Of a DNA stretch of 15,649 bases, positions 15,503 through 15,649 are shown piece by piece (positions within the stretch are counted from its first letter, which is position 1; the number at the start of each line of letters is the position of its first letter). The notes under the pieces are model-generated. The model searched no databases and had not been told where the DNA came from. It was given only the letters and a program-made list of their open reading frames with translations. A program made the position numbers and the translations under genes. This DNA comes from Verrucomicrobiota bacterium (lineage in GTDB: Bacteria > Verrucomicrobiota > Verrucomicrobiia > Chthoniobacterales > UBA10450): assembly GCA_003218735.1 (NCBI GenBank), contig QHOJ01000196.1:544-16192 (forward strand), in the 5' to 3' direction.

Positions 15503-15621
15503 TTTGTCATTCCGAGCGGAGTCGAGGAATCTCCTACTGTGCAATAGATAGCAATAAGAGATGTCTCCCGCCTTCGCCATAAAGCTACGGCGTGGCAAGC
15601 GACTCCGCTCGACATGACAAA
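15503..15621. repeat. 119-base inverted repeat downstream of gatB
   Basis: The arms 15503-15524 and 15600-15621 are reverse complements at 20 of 22 positions (TTTGTCATTCCGAGCGGAGT in the left arm). A further partial match inside (GAATCTC near 15527 with GAGATGTC near 15557) suggests a longer folded structure. TTGTCATTCCGAGCGGAGTC-type sequence is a dispersed repeat I recognise from many bacterial chromosomes. No T-run follows on the plus strand, so a simple terminator is unlikely. The last 168 bases of the window hold no gene. Confidence 0.6.
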
Positions 15622-15649
15622 AAGGATTGCGGCGATGAACTTGTCTCGT

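Overview
This 15.6 kb window looks like a chromosomal housekeeping segment of a moderately GC-rich bacterium. The gene set includes enzyme I of the phosphotransferase system, a bifunctional-nuclease-family protein, biosynthetic arginine decarboxylase, SurE, a six-domain ribosomal protein S1, a CBS-domain cystathionine beta-synthase with a gamma-family partner, chorismate synthase, a CvpA-like membrane protein, a GxxExxY protein and GatB. Together with short dispersed intergenic palindromes, this fits a soil member of Verrucomicrobiota (Chthoniobacterales/Spartobacteria-like). That placement is inferred from gene content and style only; no marker was compared with a database.

Layout. Bases 1-189 are the 3' end of ptsI. 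It converges on a minus-strand DUF151 gene (301-771), and a GTTAA-rich imperfect palindrome lies between them. Divergent from DUF151 is speA (920-2875), possibly preceded by a 20-codon leader ORF that overlaps its start as ATGA. Next is a membrane-protein gene broken by three frameshifts (2938-3622), converging on a lipid-kinase-like gene (3633-4550, minus). That kinase gene is divergent from surE (4611-5423). A short lipoprotein gene (5719-6039, minus) and rpsA (6307-8037, minus) follow. The 8038-8338 intergenic region is rich in hairpins and separates rpsA from a long plus-strand gene cluster.

The cluster at 8339-15481 is tightly packed: exported thioredoxin-like protein, cystathionine beta-synthase, cystathionine gamma-lyase/synthase, aroC, cvpA-like, GxxExxY and gatB. 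The first three suggest sulfur amino acid metabolism (reverse transsulfuration, homocysteine to cysteine) beside a redox protein. The later genes supply aromatic precursors and Gln/Asn-tRNA amidation, so the grouping looks like a housekeeping operon rather than one pathway.

The most noteworthy structure is the GxxExxY gene. It is bracketed by 28-bp imperfect inverted repeats (23 of 28 positions match), placed exactly between the cvpA stop and the gatB start, which suggests an inserted cassette. Other items of interest are the multi-frameshift pseudogene, several short palindromic intergenic repeats that share a CAGCC-N5-GGCTG core, and a 119-nt inverted repeat after gatB. I see no CRISPR array, phage, toxin-antitoxin or defence island, rRNA or tRNA, and nothing that I can honestly call a new multi-gene system.
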